This document shows positions 63,983-64,000 of a stretch of 64,000 nt of DNA, one piece after another (within the stretch, counting starts at the first letter, position 1; each line of letters begins with the position of its first letter). Origin of the DNA: JBFMFH01 sp040752275. GTDB lineage: Bacteria; Acidobacteriota; Vicinamibacteria; Vicinamibacterales; JAKQTR01. Both the position numbers and the translations under genes were made by a program. The stretch covers positions 42,937-106,936 of the forward strand of contig JBFMFH010000056.1 in the NCBI GenBank assembly GCA_040752275.1, written 5' to 3'. Below the pieces are notes generated by a model. That model searched no databases and was not told where the DNA came from. It was given only the letters and a program-made list of their open reading frames with translations.

Positions 63983-64000
63983 GAATCCCGAATCCCGAAT
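63983..64000. repeat. 7-bp tandem array GAATCCC (at least 2.5 units, cut by window edge)
   Basis: GAATCCC twice plus GAAT at the right edge; its full length is not known. Confidence 0.85.

Overview
The window is GC-rich, densely coded bacterial chromosome with about 56 protein genes and no rRNA, tRNA, CRISPR array or intact transposase that I could see. An Oar-like TonB receptor with a carboxypeptidase-regulatory N-terminus, several outer-membrane beta-barrels, secreted cupredoxins, HD-GYP and PilZ proteins, a Box-type benzoyl-CoA pathway and a radical-SAM enzyme resembling membrane-spanning-lipid synthases suggest an acidobacterium, possibly Vicinamibacteria-like. That placement is inference; no marker gene settles it.

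Layout. 1-5.7 kb: end of an ABC exporter, then on the minus strand a DUF4097 envelope protein, an anti-sigma/ECF-sigma pair, an alkyltransferase-like protein, an outer-membrane protein and an M4 metalloprotease. 5.8-13.1 kb: a four-gene minus-strand operon in which a HEAT-like-protein/HD-GYP pair occurs twice; all four proteins share one N-terminal domain. 13.1-20.3 kb: plus-strand nucleoside-salvage and housekeeping run (deoA, nupC, punA, cdd, mtnA, tsaD, yjbQ, nudix). 20.3-32.6 kb: TauE-like permease, gltS, HD protein, a two-ATPase/two-permease ABC cluster, a membrane-anchored unknown, GGCT, PilZ, an aldehyde dehydrogenase and cstA. 32.8-42.9 kb: TonB receptor, isopropylmalate-dehydrogenase-like protein, folE, a secreted unknown, a Tes/Mss-like radical-SAM protein, glycerophosphodiesterase and a PLP ammonia-lyase. 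43-47.5 kb: lipA-pdhA-pdhB-pdhC operon. 47.8-54.1 kb: MBL hydrolase, then boxC-boxB-aldehyde dehydrogenase-hydroxyacyl-CoA dehydrogenase. 54.1-61.6 kb: copper-protein locus with a sigma-54 two-component system. 61.7-64 kb: IclR regulator, 7Fe ferredoxin, nuoB, nuoI.

Most interesting: (1) the duplicated HEAT/HD-GYP operon; (2) the cupredoxin locus, where a sigma-54 activator and its kinase sit beside a good -24/-12 promoter and a perfect 16-bp upstream palindrome; (3) a repeat with a conserved reading frame, present in the leader of that operon and again inserted in frame in the ATPase domain of the kinase; (4) many gene-border arrays of 7-bp tandem repeats in several unrelated sequence families, two of which sit at identical distances upstream of apparent leaderless promoters; (5) the radical-SAM enzyme. 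All readings were made by eye without database searches.
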